The notes: generated by a model from the sequence alone, not told the origin. DNA of 64,000 bases from Rhizobium sp. J15 (GCF_002531825.1 NZ_NWSX01000006.1:217093-281092), one strand, 5' to 3'; positions 8,174-19,842 are shown, counted from the first letter of the stretch. Numbers and translations are program-made.

Positions 8174-9337
8174 ATGACAGATTTTCCCATCCCCTTCGAA
8201 GATGACGATCTTTTCGCTTCCGCGGGCCTGCGGCTGACTGTCGATCTGACTGCGCTTACGGAGAACTGGCGCGACATGGCGCGGCGCTCCGGCGCTGCGC
8301 GCGCCGCGGCCGTCGTCAAGGCGGACGCCTACGGCATGGGCATCGAGGATGCCGGCGAAGCGCTCTACCTCGCGGGCGCCCGGGATTTTTTCGTCGCGAC
8401 CGTCGATGAAGGGGTGACGCTTCGCCTCTATGCGCCAGAGGCGCGCATCTTCGTGCTCTCGGGCATATGGCCGGGCACCGAACGGCGCTTCTTCGAGAAC
8501 GATCTGGTGCCGGTGATCTCCTCCGACGAGCAGCTCGCCTTCTGGATGGCAGTGCTTGCCGATTACGGCGATTATCCTTGCGCGCTGCATGTCGATACCG
8601 GCTTCAACCGGCTGGGGCTGCACATCGAAGATGCGCTGGCGCTCGCCGACGACGTCTCGCGGCCGGCAAGCTTTGCGCCGGTGCTTGTTATGAGCCACCT
8701 CGCCTGTGGCGACGATCCCGGCCATGCCATGAACCGGCGCCAGCTCGAATCATTCCGCAAGGTTAGCGCGGCCTATGAAGGCATCGATTCAAGTCTTGCC
8801 GCCTCGGCCGGAGTCTTTCTCGGCGAAGACTATCACTTCGATCTGACCCGTCCCGGCATCTCGCTTTATGGCGGTGAAGCGGTCAGCGGCATGGCGAACC
8901 CGATGCGCCCGGTCGCCACCGCGGAAGCGCGCGTCATACAGGTGCGGACGGTCGAAGCCGGCGAAACCGTCAGCTACGGACGGGCGCTGCAGCTTCACCG
9001 TGACAGCCGGCTGGCGGTCGTCTCGGCCGGTTATGCCGACGGCTATATCCGCAGCCAGTCGAGCGCCGGCGTGCCTCTGCGCCAGGTCGTGCCGCAAGGC
9101 GGCCAAGGCTTCATCGCCGGACACAAGGTGCCGGTCGCGGGCCGGATCACCATGGATCTGACGATCTTCGACATCACCGACCTGCCGGACAATGCCGTGC
9201 GCGCCGGCGATTATGTCGAACTGTTCGGAAGGAACATGCCGCTCGACGAGGTGGCGCGGGCAGCAGGCACCATCGGATACGAGATCCTGACCAGCATGGG
9301 GCTGCGCCACGAACGGCGCTACGTGGCCGAGGAGTAG
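8174..9337 (+). CDS. alr: alanine racemase
   Basis: PLP enzyme that interconverts L- and D-alanine for peptidoglycan. The PLP lysine is K49 in VVKADAYGMG, and the second catalytic base is Y268 in VSYGRAL. The protein has 387 residues, slightly longer than E. coli Alr owing to an N-terminal extension (MTDFPIPFEDDDLF). The frame stays open far upstream, but that part overlaps the AraC gene on the other strand and is not coding; the ATG at 8174 begins the family homology. It lies in the conserved dnaB-alr-radA order, with its end 9 bases from the convergent LysE gene. Confidence 0.95.
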   Translation: MTDFPIPFEDDDLFASAGLRLTVDLTALTENWRDMARRSGAARAAAVVKADAYGMGIEDAGEALYLAGARDFFVATVDEGVTLRLYAPEARIFVLSGIWPGTERRFFENDLVPVISSDEQLAFWMAVLADYGDYPCALHVDTGFNRLGLHIEDALALADDVSRPASFAPVLVMSHLACGDDPGHAMNRRQLESFRKVSAAYEGIDSSLAASAGVFLGEDYHFDLTRPGISLYGGEAVSGMANPMRPVATAEARVIQVRTVEAGETVSYGRALQLHRDSRLAVVSAGYADGYIRSQSSAGVPLRQVVPQGGQGFIAGHKVPVAGRITMDLTIFDITDLPDNAVRAGDYVELFGRNMPLDEVARAAGTIGYEILTSMGLRHERRYVAEE

Positions 9338-9346
9338 AGCTTGCTG

Positions 9347-9982
9347 TCAGCGGCTGCTGAGCGCGAGACGGACGCCGAGCGCCACGAAAAGCGCACCGAG
9401 ACCGCGATCGAGCCACCGTCCGATTTTTTCGTTGTGCCTCAAAACATCTGCAAGGCGCCCGCCGAGAAGGACGAGCGGCGGTTCGATGAAGGCCGCGACG
9501 GCAATGATGAGCCCGCCATGCAGCATGAGCTGAGCCCAGGTGGGCCCTGCCCCTTCGACGACGAATTGCGGCAGGAACGCCAAGAAGAATATCGCCACTT
9601 TCGGATTGAGCAGCGACACCAGGATTCCCTGCCGATAGATCCTTGTCGCCGGCAGTTTTTCATCCGCTGCCTTCATCAGGCCGCTGCCGCCACCGGCGCG
9701 CAAAGCCTGGATGCCCAACCAGACGAGATAGGCAGCGCCGATCCATTTGACCGTGGAGAAAGCGAAAGCCGAGGCGGCGAGCACGGCGGACAGGCCGAGC
9801 GCCGCCATCAGAACATGCAGGCAGGCACCCGACCAAACGCCGAACAGCGCGGAGAAGCCGGCGCGCTTCCCGCTGCGCATCGTGTGGCCGAGGATGAAGG
9901 CGATGTCGGGGCCTGGCGAGAGGTTGAGCAAAACCGCCGCCGACAGGAATGCAAGCCAATGAGTCAGCGAATAATCGAACAT
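9347..9982 (-). CDS. LysE/RhtB-family amino acid exporter
   Basis: A 211-residue membrane protein with about six helices. The N terminus has the family signature LSPGPDIAFILGHTMRSGKRAG, followed by GVWSGACLHVLMAALGLSAVL. The family exports amino acids such as lysine, threonine or homoserine lactone; the exact substrate cannot be told. It is a single gene converging on alr and divergent from radA. Confidence 0.92.
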   Translation of the reverse strand: MFDYSLTHWLAFLSAAVLLNLSPGPDIAFILGHTMRSGKRAGFSALFGVWSGACLHVLMAALGLSAVLAASAFAFSTVKWIGAAYLVWLGIQALRAGGGSGLMKAADEKLPATRIYRQGILVSLLNPKVAIFFLAFLPQFVVEGAGPTWAQLMLHGGLIIAVAAFIEPPLVLLGGRLADVLRHNEKIGRWLDRGLGALFVALGVRLALSSR

Positions 9983-10146
9983 CTTCCACCATCCCGGATA
10001 AGCAGAGCCGGAAACATAGGCACGGCGACCACTGATGGGGAAATCATTAGTTTTGATCCGTCGCGATAGCCATTATCTCAAGCACGACAATGATTCGATG
10101 AAGCACGCGACGCTTCATCTTGATAACTCGACTGAAAGAGCGATTG

Positions 10147-11547
10147 ATGGCGAAGGCCAGGACACAGTTCATCTGCCAGAATTGCGGCGCGGTCCATAAC
10201 CGCTGGGCCGGCAAATGCGATAGTTGCGGCGAGTGGAACACGATCGTCGAAGAAGATCCGATGGGCGGGATCGGCTCCGGCCCCGGCAAGACGCCGAAGA
10301 AGGGCCGCCCTGTCGCGCTGACGGCACTCTCCGGCGAGATCGAGGAGGCCCCGCGCATCCATACCGCCATGTCGGAGCTCGATCGGGCACTCGGCGGCGG
10401 CTTCGTGCGCGGTTCGGCAGTGCTGATCGGCGGCGATCCGGGCATCGGCAAGTCGACGCTGCTGATGCAGGCGGCAGCCGCCCTTGCGCGGCGCGGCCAC
10501 AAGATCATCTACGTCTCCGGCGAAGAAGCGGTGGCGCAGGTCCGCCTCAGGGCGCAGCGTCTTGCCGCGGCTGATACCGACGTGATGCTGGCAGCCGAAA
10601 CCAATGTCGAGGATATTCTGGCGACGCTTGCCGAAGGCAAAAGGCCGGACCTCGTCATCATCGATTCCATCCAGACGCTGTGGAGCGAACTGGCCGAATC
10701 CGCGCCGGGAACGGTGACGCAGGTGCGCACCGGCGTACAGTCGATGATCCGTTTCGCCAAGCAGACGGGTGCGGCCATGGTGCTCGTCGGGCATGTGACC
10801 AAGGACGGGCAGATCGCCGGCCCGCGCGTCGTCGAGCACATGGTCGACGCCGTGCTCTATTTCGAAGGCGATCGCGGCCATCACTACCGTATCCTGCGCA
10901 CGGTCAAGAACCGCTTCGGCCCGACCGATGAGATCGGCGTTTTCGAAATGTCCGACAGAGGTTTGCGCGAAGTCGCCAACCCATCCGAACTCTTCCTCGG
11001 CGAACGCAATGAAAAATCGCCGGGTGCGGCCGTCTTTGCCGGCATGGAAGGTACCCGTCCCGTGCTCGTCGAAGTCCAAGCGCTGGTGGCGCCGACCTCG
11101 CTCGGAACACCGCGGCGCGCCGTGGTCGGCTGGGATTCGGCCCGGCTGTCGATGATTCTGGCCGTACTCGAAGCCCATTGCGGCGTCAGGCTCGGCCAGC
11201 ACGACGTCTATCTCAACGTCGCCGGCGGTTATCGCATCTCCGAACCGGCCGCCGATCTCGCCGTCGCCTCGGCGCTGGTTTCCTCGCTTGCCGGTATTGC
11301 CCTTCCTGCCGATTGCGTCTATTTCGGCGAAGTCAGCCTGTCGGGCGCCATCCGGCCGGTTGCGCACACCGCCCAGCGCCTCAAGGAAGCCGAGAAGCTG
11401 GGTTTTTCCGCAGCATTGCTTCCGTCCGCCTCCGCCGAACTGCCGAAGAATTCGGGCGGGCGCTGGAGCGAGGTGGAAAGCCTGCCGGATCTGGTCGCGC
11501 GCATCGCCGGCTCGAAGGGGGCGCTGCGTGTGGAAGACGAGGTTTGA
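10147..11547 (+). CDS. radA: DNA repair protein RadA
   Basis: RecA-like branch-migration helicase involved in recombinational repair. All three domains are present: a zinc finger with C10, C13, C24 and C27; an ATPase core with Walker A GGDPGIGKST (about 96-105) and the RadA-specific KNRFG motif (about 254); and a C-terminal Lon-protease-like domain. It has 466 residues, the normal length. The frame opens at 10120, but MAKARTQFICQNC at 10147 is the family start and follows GAAAGAG. Confidence 0.96.
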   Translation: MAKARTQFICQNCGAVHNRWAGKCDSCGEWNTIVEEDPMGGIGSGPGKTPKKGRPVALTALSGEIEEAPRIHTAMSELDRALGGGFVRGSAVLIGGDPGIGKSTLLMQAAAALARRGHKIIYVSGEEAVAQVRLRAQRLAAADTDVMLAAETNVEDILATLAEGKRPDLVIIDSIQTLWSELAESAPGTVTQVRTGVQSMIRFAKQTGAAMVLVGHVTKDGQIAGPRVVEHMVDAVLYFEGDRGHHYRILRTVKNRFGPTDEIGVFEMSDRGLREVANPSELFLGERNEKSPGAAVFAGMEGTRPVLVEVQALVAPTSLGTPRRAVVGWDSARLSMILAVLEAHCGVRLGQHDVYLNVAGGYRISEPAADLAVASALVSSLAGIALPADCVYFGEVSLSGAIRPVAHTAQRLKEAEKLGFSAALLPSASAELPKNSGGRWSEVESLPDLVARIAGSKGALRVEDEV

Positions 11548-11637
11548 TCCTTTCATTGCCAAGATTGGTGATGATATAGGAGGCACACGATAAGGCGCGA
11601 CACGGCCGCCAAGCGGCAGTCCTGGAGTTGAATTTAC

Positions 11638-12264
11638 ATGCCCATTACGATTTTCGACGGTATTGTCATCGGCGTCGTGCTCTTCTCCGCCGTGCTGGCG
11701 ATGGTCCGCGGCTTCTCGCGCGAGATCCTCTCGATCGCAAGCTGGGGCGGCTCCGCCGCCGCCGCCTACTACCTCTACCCCTATCTGCTGCCCTATGCGA
11801 AGAAATACACCGATGACGACCGTATCGCGATCGTCGGCTCGGCAGCGGTCGTCTTCCTCATCGCGCTCATCGTCATCTCCTTCATCACGATGAAGATCGC
11901 CGATTTCATCATCGACAGCCGCATCGGCGCGCTCGACCGCACGCTGGGCTTCCTGTTCGGCGCCGCGCGCGGCGTGCTGCTCCTGGTCGTCGCCGTCGCC
12001 TTCTGGAACTGGCTCGTCGATGTCGACCACCGCCCGACCTGGGTCAATGAAGCCAAGTCCAAGCCGTTCCTGGATTCGATGGTCGTGAAGCTGAAGTCGG
12101 TTCTGCCGGAGCAATTTGCTCAGATGATACCGGAAAGCATCCGTGATAAGCTGCAGCCGCAGGCACAGGGCACCGAGGGCGCCAATCCGCCGGCCGGCGA
12201 GCCGGCTCCGGCGGAAGACGCACCGGCAGCGCCCGCAGACGGCGCGCAGCAGCCGGCGAATTGA
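11638..12264 (+). CDS. cvpA: CvpA-family membrane protein
   Basis: A 208-residue protein with four transmembrane helices in the first 130 residues, and the CvpA signatures DGIVIGVVLFSAVLAMVRGFSREI and IDSRIGALDRTLGFLFGAARG. The C-terminal 35 residues are Pro/Ala/Glu-rich and disordered. CvpA was first found as a factor for colicin V production and commonly sits upstream of purF, as here (232 bases before it). Its molecular role is not settled. Confidence 0.93.
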   Translation: MPITIFDGIVIGVVLFSAVLAMVRGFSREILSIASWGGSAAAAYYLYPYLLPYAKKYTDDDRIAIVGSAAVVFLIALIVISFITMKIADFIIDSRIGALDRTLGFLFGAARGVLLLVVAVAFWNWLVDVDHRPTWVNEAKSKPFLDSMVVKLKSVLPEQFAQMIPESIRDKLQPQAQGTEGANPPAGEPAPAEDAPAAPADGAQQPAN

Positions 12265-12496
12265 CACAGTGTTCAGCAGCTTGACTCGCCTTTCGGCAAT
12301 TGCCATTTGAGCGGGACGTGAAATAAGGGTCCGGCCGGGCATTCCAGCTCCGCCGGACCCAAGCCGTTTCAGAGCCGGAAAACGGGCTTTGACAGCGGAT
12401 GTCGTTCAAGATGAAGTTATCGGAAATCTGCGCGATGTCCGGTATCATGCTATTGGTAATGCCGATCCATTCTTGTGAGAGCAGAGGCCCGCAGAA

Positions 12497-13987
12497 ATGA
12501 ACCAGTCCCATTCCTTCCCGACCGACGATCCGCTCGACGGAGATACGCTGCATGAGGAATGCGGCGTTTTCGGAATTCTGGGACATCCTGACGCCGCGAC
12601 CCTTACGGCTCTCGGCCTGCACGCCCTGCAGCATCGCGGGCAGGAAGCGGCCGGCATCGTCTCCTTCGACGGCAAGCGCTTCTATCAGGAGCGCCATATG
12701 GGCCTCGTCGGCGACCATTATACCAATCCGATGACGCTCGCCCGCCTGCCCGGCGGCATGTCGATCGGCCATACGCGCTATTCCACAACCGGTGAAGTGG
12801 CGATGCGCAACGTGCAGCCGCTCTTTGCCGAACTCGAGGAAGGCGGCATCGCCATTGCCCATAACGGCAATTTCACCAACGGCCTGACCCTGCGCCGCCA
12901 GATCATCGCAACCGGCGCCATCTGTCAGTCGACTTCCGATACCGAAGTCGTCCTCCACCTCATCGCCCGCTCGCGCCATACGTCCACAGCCGACCGCTTC
13001 ATCGACGCCATCCGCCAGATGGAAGGCGGCTATTCGATGCTCGCCATGACGCGCACCAAGCTGATCGCCGCGCGCGACCCGACCGGCATCCGCCCGCTTG
13101 TCATGGGCGAGCTGGACGGCAAGCCGATCTTCTGTTCGGAAACCTGCGCGCTCGACATCATCGGCGCCAAGTTCGTCCGCGACGTCGAAAACGGCGAAGT
13201 CATCATCTGCGAAATCCAGCCCGACGGCTCGATCAGTATCGATGCCCGCAAGCCCAGCAAGCCGCAGCCGGAGCGCCTCTGCCTGTTCGAATATGTCTAT
13301 TTCGCCCGGCCGGATTCGGTCGTCGGCGGCCGCAACGTCTATACGACGCGCAAGAGCATGGGCATGAACCTCGCCAAGGAAGCACCGGTCGAGGCCGACG
13401 TCGTCGTGCCGGTGCCGGATGGCGGCACGCCCGCAGCGCTCGGCTATGCGCAGGAAAGCGGCATCCCCTTCGAATACGGCATCATCCGCAACCATTATGT
13501 CGGCCGCACCTTCATCGAGCCGACGCAGCAGATCCGCGCCTTCGGCGTAAAGCTGAAGCATTCAGCCAACCGAGCGATGATCCAAGGCAAGCGCGTCGTG
13601 CTCGTCGACGATTCCATCGTGCGCGGCACGACTTCGCTGAAGATCGTGCAGATGATCCGCGAGGCCGGCGCCCGCGAAGTCCATATCCGCGTCGCCAGCC
13701 CGATGATCTTCTTCCCCGACTTCTACGGCATCGATACGCCCGATGCCGATAAGCTGCTCGCCAACCAGTATGCCGATGTCGAAGCCATGGCCAAGTATAT
13801 CGGCGCGGATTCGCTAGCCTTCCTGTCGATCAACGGCCTCTATCGCGCCGTCGGCGGCGAGGACCGCAACCCGGCCCGCCCGCAGTTCACCGATCACTAT
13901 TTCACCGGCGACTATCCGACCCGCCTGCTCGACAAGAACGGCGAGTCCATGGGCAACAAGATTTCCATGCTTGCGAGCAACGGCTGA
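12497..13987 (+). CDS. purF: amidophosphoribosyltransferase
   Basis: Catalyses the first committed step of purine synthesis, PRPP plus glutamine to 5-phosphoribosylamine. C22 in HEECGVFG is the catalytic N-terminal nucleophile exposed after propeptide cleavage, so this is a class II amidotransferase with an 21-residue propeptide. The PRTase PRPP loop is VVLVDDSIVRGTTS (about 370-383). The length of 496 residues is normal. A 9-bp hairpin (12327-12335 with 12352-12360) lies in the leader 137 bases before the start but lacks a T run. Confidence 0.97.
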   Translation: MNQSHSFPTDDPLDGDTLHEECGVFGILGHPDAATLTALGLHALQHRGQEAAGIVSFDGKRFYQERHMGLVGDHYTNPMTLARLPGGMSIGHTRYSTTGEVAMRNVQPLFAELEEGGIAIAHNGNFTNGLTLRRQIIATGAICQSTSDTEVVLHLIARSRHTSTADRFIDAIRQMEGGYSMLAMTRTKLIAARDPTGIRPLVMGELDGKPIFCSETCALDIIGAKFVRDVENGEVIICEIQPDGSISIDARKPSKPQPERLCLFEYVYFARPDSVVGGRNVYTTRKSMGMNLAKEAPVEADVVVPVPDGGTPAALGYAQESGIPFEYGIIRNHYVGRTFIEPTQQIRAFGVKLKHSANRAMIQGKRVVLVDDSIVRGTTSLKIVQMIREAGAREVHIRVASPMIFFPDFYGIDTPDADKLLANQYADVEAMAKYIGADSLAFLSINGLYRAVGGEDRNPARPQFTDHYFTGDYPTRLLDKNGESMGNKISMLASNG

Positions 13988-14013
13988 GCCGCTTCCGTTT
14001 TGACTTTCCGTTG

Positions 14014-14038
14014 GAGGGGCCTATTGCGCCCCTCACCT
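14014..14038 (+). terminator. probable terminator after purF
   Basis: A 7-bp perfect stem (14014-14020 with 14028-14034) in the 78-base gap between purF and the SDR gene. The downstream T run is weak (ACCTTTCC), so termination may be partial. Confidence 0.5.
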
Positions 14039-14065
14039 TTCCAAGCACATCCGGAACCCGGGCAG

Positions 14066-14806
14066 ATGAACATCAATCTTGAAGGCAGGATCGCGCTGGT
14101 GACAGGCGCATCGCGCGGCATCGGCTACTTCACGGCACTGGAACTCGCCAAGGCCGGCGCCCATGTGATCGCCTGCGCGCGCACGGTCGGCGGGCTGGAA
14201 GATCTCGACGATGCGATCAAGGCTGTCGGCGGCAGCGCGACGCTCGTACCGTTCGATCTTGCCGACATGAACGCGATCGATGCGCTCGGCGGCTCGATCT
14301 TCGAGCGCTGGGGTAAACTCGACATCCTCGTCGCCAATGCCGGCGTGCTCGGCGTGATCTCGCCGATCGGCCATATCGAGGCGAAGGTCTTCGAAAAGGT
14401 GATGACCATCAACGTCACCGCGACATGGCGGCTGATCCGCTCGGTCGATCCGCTGCTCACCCGCTCGGATGCCGGCCGCGCCGTCATCCTGTCGTCCGGC
14501 GCCGCGCACAAATGCCGCCCCTTCTGGAGTGCCTATTCCGCCTCCAAGGCAGCCGTCGAAGCGCTGGCCCGCACCTGGGCCGGCGAGACGCAATCGACGC
14601 CGTTGCGCATCACCAGCGTCGATCCGGGAGCGACCCGCACGGCGATGCGCGCCCAGGCCGTTCCGGGCGAAGATCCGCAGACGCTGCCGCATCCTTCCGA
14701 GGTCGCCAGGGCGATCCTGCCGCTGCTCGGCCCCGGCGTGACCGAGACGGGCAAGCTGTTTATCGTCCGCGAGAACAAGCTCGCGGATTACCGGCTGCCG
14801 GAATAG
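14066..14806 (+). CDS. short-chain dehydrogenase/reductase
   Basis: A 246-residue Rossmann-fold oxidoreductase. It has the cofactor motif TGASRGIG (about 13-20), the NAG motif (about 90), and the catalytic S...YSASK group, with Ser in ILSSGAA and Tyr/Lys in AYSASKAA. The basic residue after TGAS (R) suggests NADP preference, which is an inference. The substrate is unknown. I placed the start at the ATG of MNINLEGRIALVTG, because the 22 codons upstream overlap the terminator and show no homology. The gene is convergent with the broken lysozyme gene. Confidence 0.9.
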   Translation: MNINLEGRIALVTGASRGIGYFTALELAKAGAHVIACARTVGGLEDLDDAIKAVGGSATLVPFDLADMNAIDALGGSIFERWGKLDILVANAGVLGVISPIGHIEAKVFEKVMTINVTATWRLIRSVDPLLTRSDAGRAVILSSGAAHKCRPFWSAYSASKAAVEALARTWAGETQSTPLRITSVDPGATRTAMRAQAVPGEDPQTLPHPSEVARAILPLLGPGVTETGKLFIVRENKLADYRLPE

Positions 14807-14815
14807 GCTCGCGCC

Positions 14816-15576
14816 TCAATTGGCGGTAACGGCGGGGAACAGGTGAGCGAAACCCGTTTCCGACGGGCAGAGCGCATTGAGATCCACCGCTCCCTGAATG
14901 CCGTCCACGGTGCCGTTATCGGCAAATTGCCAGATCGACCAGCGACCGCAGCCTTTCTGCGCCGGCTCCTTGAACACGCTTCGCAGCCAGAGATAATGTT
15001 CGGGGAAGCGGGCTTCATTGCCTTTCAGATATTGATCGTAGAACTCCTGCGTGACGTAGAAGATCGGCTTTTCCGGAAACGTGCCTTTCAGCTCGGTGAA
15101 GAAAGCGTTCAACTCCGCAACTATTTCGTCCAGCGTCGGGACCTTGTTGCAATTGCCGACAAATTCCAGTCGACGGCGATCGGCAAGGCATCCAGCGCCT
15201 TTGGCACGGTCGCCAGGACATTCTGCGCCTGATCCCTGCCCGGGCGGCAGAATGTGAAGAAATGATAGGCGCCCCTGACCAGCCCGGCATCGCCGGCACG
15301 CTGCCAGTTCTCGGCGAACCTGAAATCCTTGTGATCACCGCCTTCGGTCGCCTTCATGATCGCAAAGCGCACGTTCGGCTGCGCGGCCACCGTCTTCCAA
15401 TCGATATCGCCCTGGTGATGGCTGACATCGATGCCCTGGATCGGATAGGTCGCTAAAGATGGATTGTTGAAGCGAAGCATACCGAAATCGTATGCGAAAT
15501 ATGCGGCCGAGGCGACTGCCAGAATTGCAACCGCTCCAATCGTCCCCCTCACCAGGCGCCTCACGAATTCCCCCAA
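14816..15576 (-). pseudogene. GH25 lysozyme-like muramidase, frameshifted
   Basis: Two reading frames together encode one GH25 protein. The 5' part (15576 to about 15170) has an N-terminal membrane anchor or signal (about 8-30), then GIDVSHHQGDIDW, KATEGGDHKD and the catalytic-region start ALPIAVD. The 3' part continues with the frame giving FVGNCNKVPTLDE, PIFYVTQEFYD and WSIWQFADNGTVDGI. The junction near 15169 lacks one G on the + strand: restoring it gives AVDLEF, which holds the catalytic acid region. As written, the first frame stops at 15121. The gene is therefore a pseudogene or the base is a sequencing error; everything else is intact. Confidence 0.88.
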
Positions 15577-15849
15577 TTTTTAGCGGCTTCCCGCTGGCTA
15601 CGCGCGATTTGCGTTGCGAAAATGGCGGACAAGCCCCGACGCTCGCATCGTATTTTCGCCCTCTTGACCAAATGTCATTCCCGCGCCATAAAACGCGGCA
15701 TGAAAACGGTTATCTGCATTATCTGCGGAAAGATTATTCGCTAGCGCAAGCGCTGGCCCGGCCGTTTTCGTCTCCCAAATAGTCAAGATGCGAAACGCCC
15801 CGGTCCGCCGGTTGCGATATTTTCTGAACGTGCGTTTTGGGAGAGTGAA

Positions 15850-17241
15850 ATGGGCGGCACGCCGGAACTGAAGCTGTACAACACGCTGACGCGGGAGAAA
15901 TCGGCCTTCAAGCCGATCGATGCCGAGAATGTCCGCATGTATGTCTGCGGCCCGACCGTCTATGATTTCGCCCATATCGGCAATGCGCGGCCGGTCATCG
16001 TCTTCGACGTGCTGTTCCGGCTGCTGCGGCATGTCTATGGCGAAAACCACGTCACCTATGCCCGCAACATCACCGACGTCGACGACAAGATCAATGCGCG
16101 GGCGCTGAGAGATCATCCCGGCCTGCCGCTGAACGAAGCGATCCGCGCCGTCACGGAAAAGACCGAGACGCAGTTTCACGCCGATGTTGCCGAGCTCGGC
16201 TGCCTGGAGCCGAATGTCGAGCCGCGCGCCACCGACAATATCCAAGAAATGATCGAGATCATCGGGAAGCTGATCTCCAATGGCCATGCCTATGTGGCGG
16301 CAGGCGAAGTGCTGTTCGACACACGGTCCATGGCCGATTATGGTCAGCTTTCGAAGCGTCCTCTCGACGAACAGCAGGCGGGCGCCCGTGTCGCCGTCGA
16401 TGCGCATAAGAAGAACCCCGGCGATTTCGTGCTGTGGAAACTGTCGAGCCACAACGAACCCGGCTGGGAAAGCCCCTGGGGCCGCGGGCGGCCCGGCTGG
16501 CATATCGAGTGCTCGGCGATGAGCCGGCGCTATCTCGGCGATATCTTCGACATTCACGGCGGCGGGCTGGACCTGATCTTCCCGCACCATGAAAACGAGA
16601 TCGCCCAGTCGCGCTGCGCCCATGGGACCGAGGTGATGGCGAACGTCTGGATGCACAACGGCTTCGTGCAGGTCGAAGGCCGCAAGATGTCGAAGTCCGA
16701 AGGTAATTTCGTCACGATCCACGATCTGCTGCACACGCAGATTTTCGGCGGCCGCAAATGGCCGGGCGAAGTGCTGCGCCTCGCGATGCTGATGACCCAT
16801 TACCGCGAGCCGATCGATTTCTCGATCAAGCGCCTGGAAGAGGCCGAACGCCTGCTCGCCAAATGGCCGGCAACGGAGCCCGGCGATGCCGAGCCTGATG
16901 AGACCGTGTTGAACGCGCTTGCCGACGACCTCAACACGGTTGCGGCAGTGCAGGCCTTGCATGCGCTGGCGCAGGCCGCCCATACGGACCCCGCCGCAGG
17001 CGCCAGCTTTGCCGCAACGGCCGCCCTTCTCGGCGTATTGCCGAAGAAGGCCGAAATCGACGAAGCCGTCGCAGCGGCCGTCGATGCGCTTGTTGCCATG
17101 CGCCTGGAAATGCTGAAGGCGAAGAATTTCGCCGAAGCCGACAAGATCCGCGACGAGCTGACGGCAAAAGGCATCCAGCTGAAGGACGGCAAGGATGCCG
17201 CGACGGGCGAGCGGGTGACGACGTGGGAGATGAAGCGTTGA
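15850..17241 (+). CDS. cysS: cysteinyl-tRNA synthetase
   Basis: Class I synthetase that charges tRNA-Cys. It has the N-terminal [19 protein letters not shown], with the HIGH-type motif and zinc cysteine, and the KMSKS motif (KMSKSEGN, about 279). Zinc ligands further in include the ECSAMS cysteine and the HH in FPHHENE. At 463 residues it is full length. The ATG follows GGGAGAGTGAA. Downstream lies a GC-rich inverted repeat rather than a clear terminator. Confidence 0.97.
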   Translation: MGGTPELKLYNTLTREKSAFKPIDAENVRMYVCGPTVYDFAHIGNARPVIVFDVLFRLLRHVYGENHVTYARNITDVDDKINARALRDHPGLPLNEAIRAVTEKTETQFHADVAELGCLEPNVEPRATDNIQEMIEIIGKLISNGHAYVAAGEVLFDTRSMADYGQLSKRPLDEQQAGARVAVDAHKKNPGDFVLWKLSSHNEPGWESPWGRGRPGWHIECSAMSRRYLGDIFDIHGGGLDLIFPHHENEIAQSRCAHGTEVMANVWMHNGFVQVEGRKMSKSEGNFVTIHDLLHTQIFGGRKWPGEVLRLAMLMTHYREPIDFSIKRLEEAERLLAKWPATEPGDAEPDETVLNALADDLNTVAAVQALHALAQAAHTDPAAGASFAATAALLGVLPKKAEIDEAVAAAVDALVAMRLEMLKAKNFAEADKIRDELTAKGIQLKDGKDAATGERVTTWEMKR

Positions 17242-17260
17242 GAACGGCGCTGGGGTGTAA

Positions 17261-17414
17261 GACCCGTCCCCAACCCCTCCCCACAAGGGGGAGGGGCTAC
17301 GGTGCCACACTGCTTCGAAACGACGTCACCGCAATCGCAAGCGTTCGAGGCAGAAACAAAGGCGGCGCCGCGGGAAAGCCCTCCCCCTTGTGGGGAGGGT
17401 TGGGAGGGGTTTTC
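17261..17414. repeat. GC-rich inverted repeat pair between cysS and the Gfa cluster
   Basis: The arms 17261-17297 and 17378-17414 are inverted copies of a CCCCTCCCCACAAGGGGGAGGG-like module, with 80 bases between them. Each arm also contains its own small palindrome (CCCCTCC/GGAGGGG). Modules of this kind are dispersed between genes in rhizobial genomes. The right arm ends 36 bases before the first Gfa gene. Confidence 0.85.
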
Positions 17415-17449
17415 TCGTTATCAACGGCATCACTGCAGGAGGACCTGCC

Positions 17450-17926
17450 ATGACCACCTATACCGGCGGATGCCAGTGCGGTGCGGTGCGCTTTCGCGTC
17501 AGCGGCGAACTGAAGGATTCGTCGATCTGTCATTGCCGCATGTGCCAGAAGGCGTTCGGGGCCTATTATGCGCCGCTGGTTTCGGTGCGCGGCGCCGCGT
17601 TCGAATGGACGCGGGGAGCGCGCAAGAGATTCCGCTCCTCCAATTTCGTCGAGCGCGGCTTCTGCGGCGATTGCGGCACGCCGCTGACCTATGAGGCGCC
17701 CGACGGAATGGCGGTTGCCGCCGGCGCGTTCGACGATCCCTCGCTGCTGCCGCCGACCATACAGTGGGGCGTCGAAGGCAAGATCGCCTTCGTCGATCAT
17801 CTGCATGAACTGCCTGGAGAAAGAACCGAGGCCGATTTGACGGCAGGTTCCTTCCTGCATGAACTCGTTTCCTATCAGCATCCCGACCATGATACGTCGG
17901 TCTGGCCGCCGGAGGATCGCTCTTGA
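17450..17926 (+). CDS. Gfa-fold (CENP-V/GFA) zinc protein, copy 1
   Basis: A 158-residue member of the glutathione-dependent formaldehyde-activating (GFA/CENP-V) family. Zinc-binding cysteines appear in the family order: GGCQCGAVRF, CHCRMCQK and RGFCGDCGTPL. GFA in Paracoccus helps form S-hydroxymethylglutathione; most homologues are uncharacterised. The start is the ATG after a strong AGGAGGACC site; the open frame upstream covers the inverted repeat. Copy 1 is first of three adjacent paralogues, and its stop overlaps the start of the next (TTGA). Confidence 0.92.
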   Translation: MTTYTGGCQCGAVRFRVSGELKDSSICHCRMCQKAFGAYYAPLVSVRGAAFEWTRGARKRFRSSNFVERGFCGDCGTPLTYEAPDGMAVAAGAFDDPSLLPPTIQWGVEGKIAFVDHLHELPGERTEADLTAGSFLHELVSYQHPDHDTSVWPPEDRS

Positions 17927-18406
17927 GCGAAGTCACGAAGTATACCGGCGGATGCCAGTGCGGCGCGGTGCGTTACCGCGCGCGCGGCGAACTCGGCTAC
18001 CCCCATGTCTGCCATTGCCGCATGTGCCAGAAGGCGGCCGGCAACTATTTCCTGCCGCTCGCTGCGGCAAAGCGTCAGGATTTCGAATTGACGCGCGGCG
18101 AACCGAAATGGTTCCGCTCTTCCGATCTCGTGCGGCGCGGTTTCTGCCGCGATTGCGGCACGCCGCTCTTCTACGATATTCCGGAAGCGGACTTCATCAA
18201 CATCGCGCTCGGCTCACTCGATGATCCCGATGCCGTTCGGCCCGTGATGCAATCGAGCACCGGCCGCAGGATGTCCTGGTTTCACGCCCTCGACGGGCTG
18301 CCTGTGGAAGCCGAGCCTGAAACGCCCGACCGCGAGAACGCGATCGCGGCAAGCAATCATCAGCACCCGGACCACGATACGACAAGCTGGCCATTCGGAG
18401 AACCCC

Positions 18407-18417
<11 letters not shown>
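17923..18417 (+). CDS. Gfa-fold zinc protein, copy 2
   Basis: A 164-residue paralogue of its neighbours, with YTGGCQCGAVRY, CHCRMCQKAAG and RGFCRDCGTPL. It opens with TTG at 17923, overlapping the stop of copy 1 by four bases, after GGAGGATCG. Its own end overlaps the start of copy 3 by 11 bases. The middle region differs from copy 1 (FYDIPEADFINI in place of TYEAPDGMAVA), so substrate preference may differ. The C-terminal NHQHPDHDT motif recurs in all three copies. Confidence 0.92.

Positions 18418-19842
<1,425 letters not shown>

Noticed and set aside
10078..12342. 754-codon minus-strand frame opposite radA and cvpA
   Set aside because: RadA and CvpA motifs on the + strand are decisive; the frame is a high-GC shadow.
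12327..12360. 9-bp hairpin before purF as a riboswitch or terminator
   Set aside because: No T run and no recognisable aptamer core; left as an unassigned stem.
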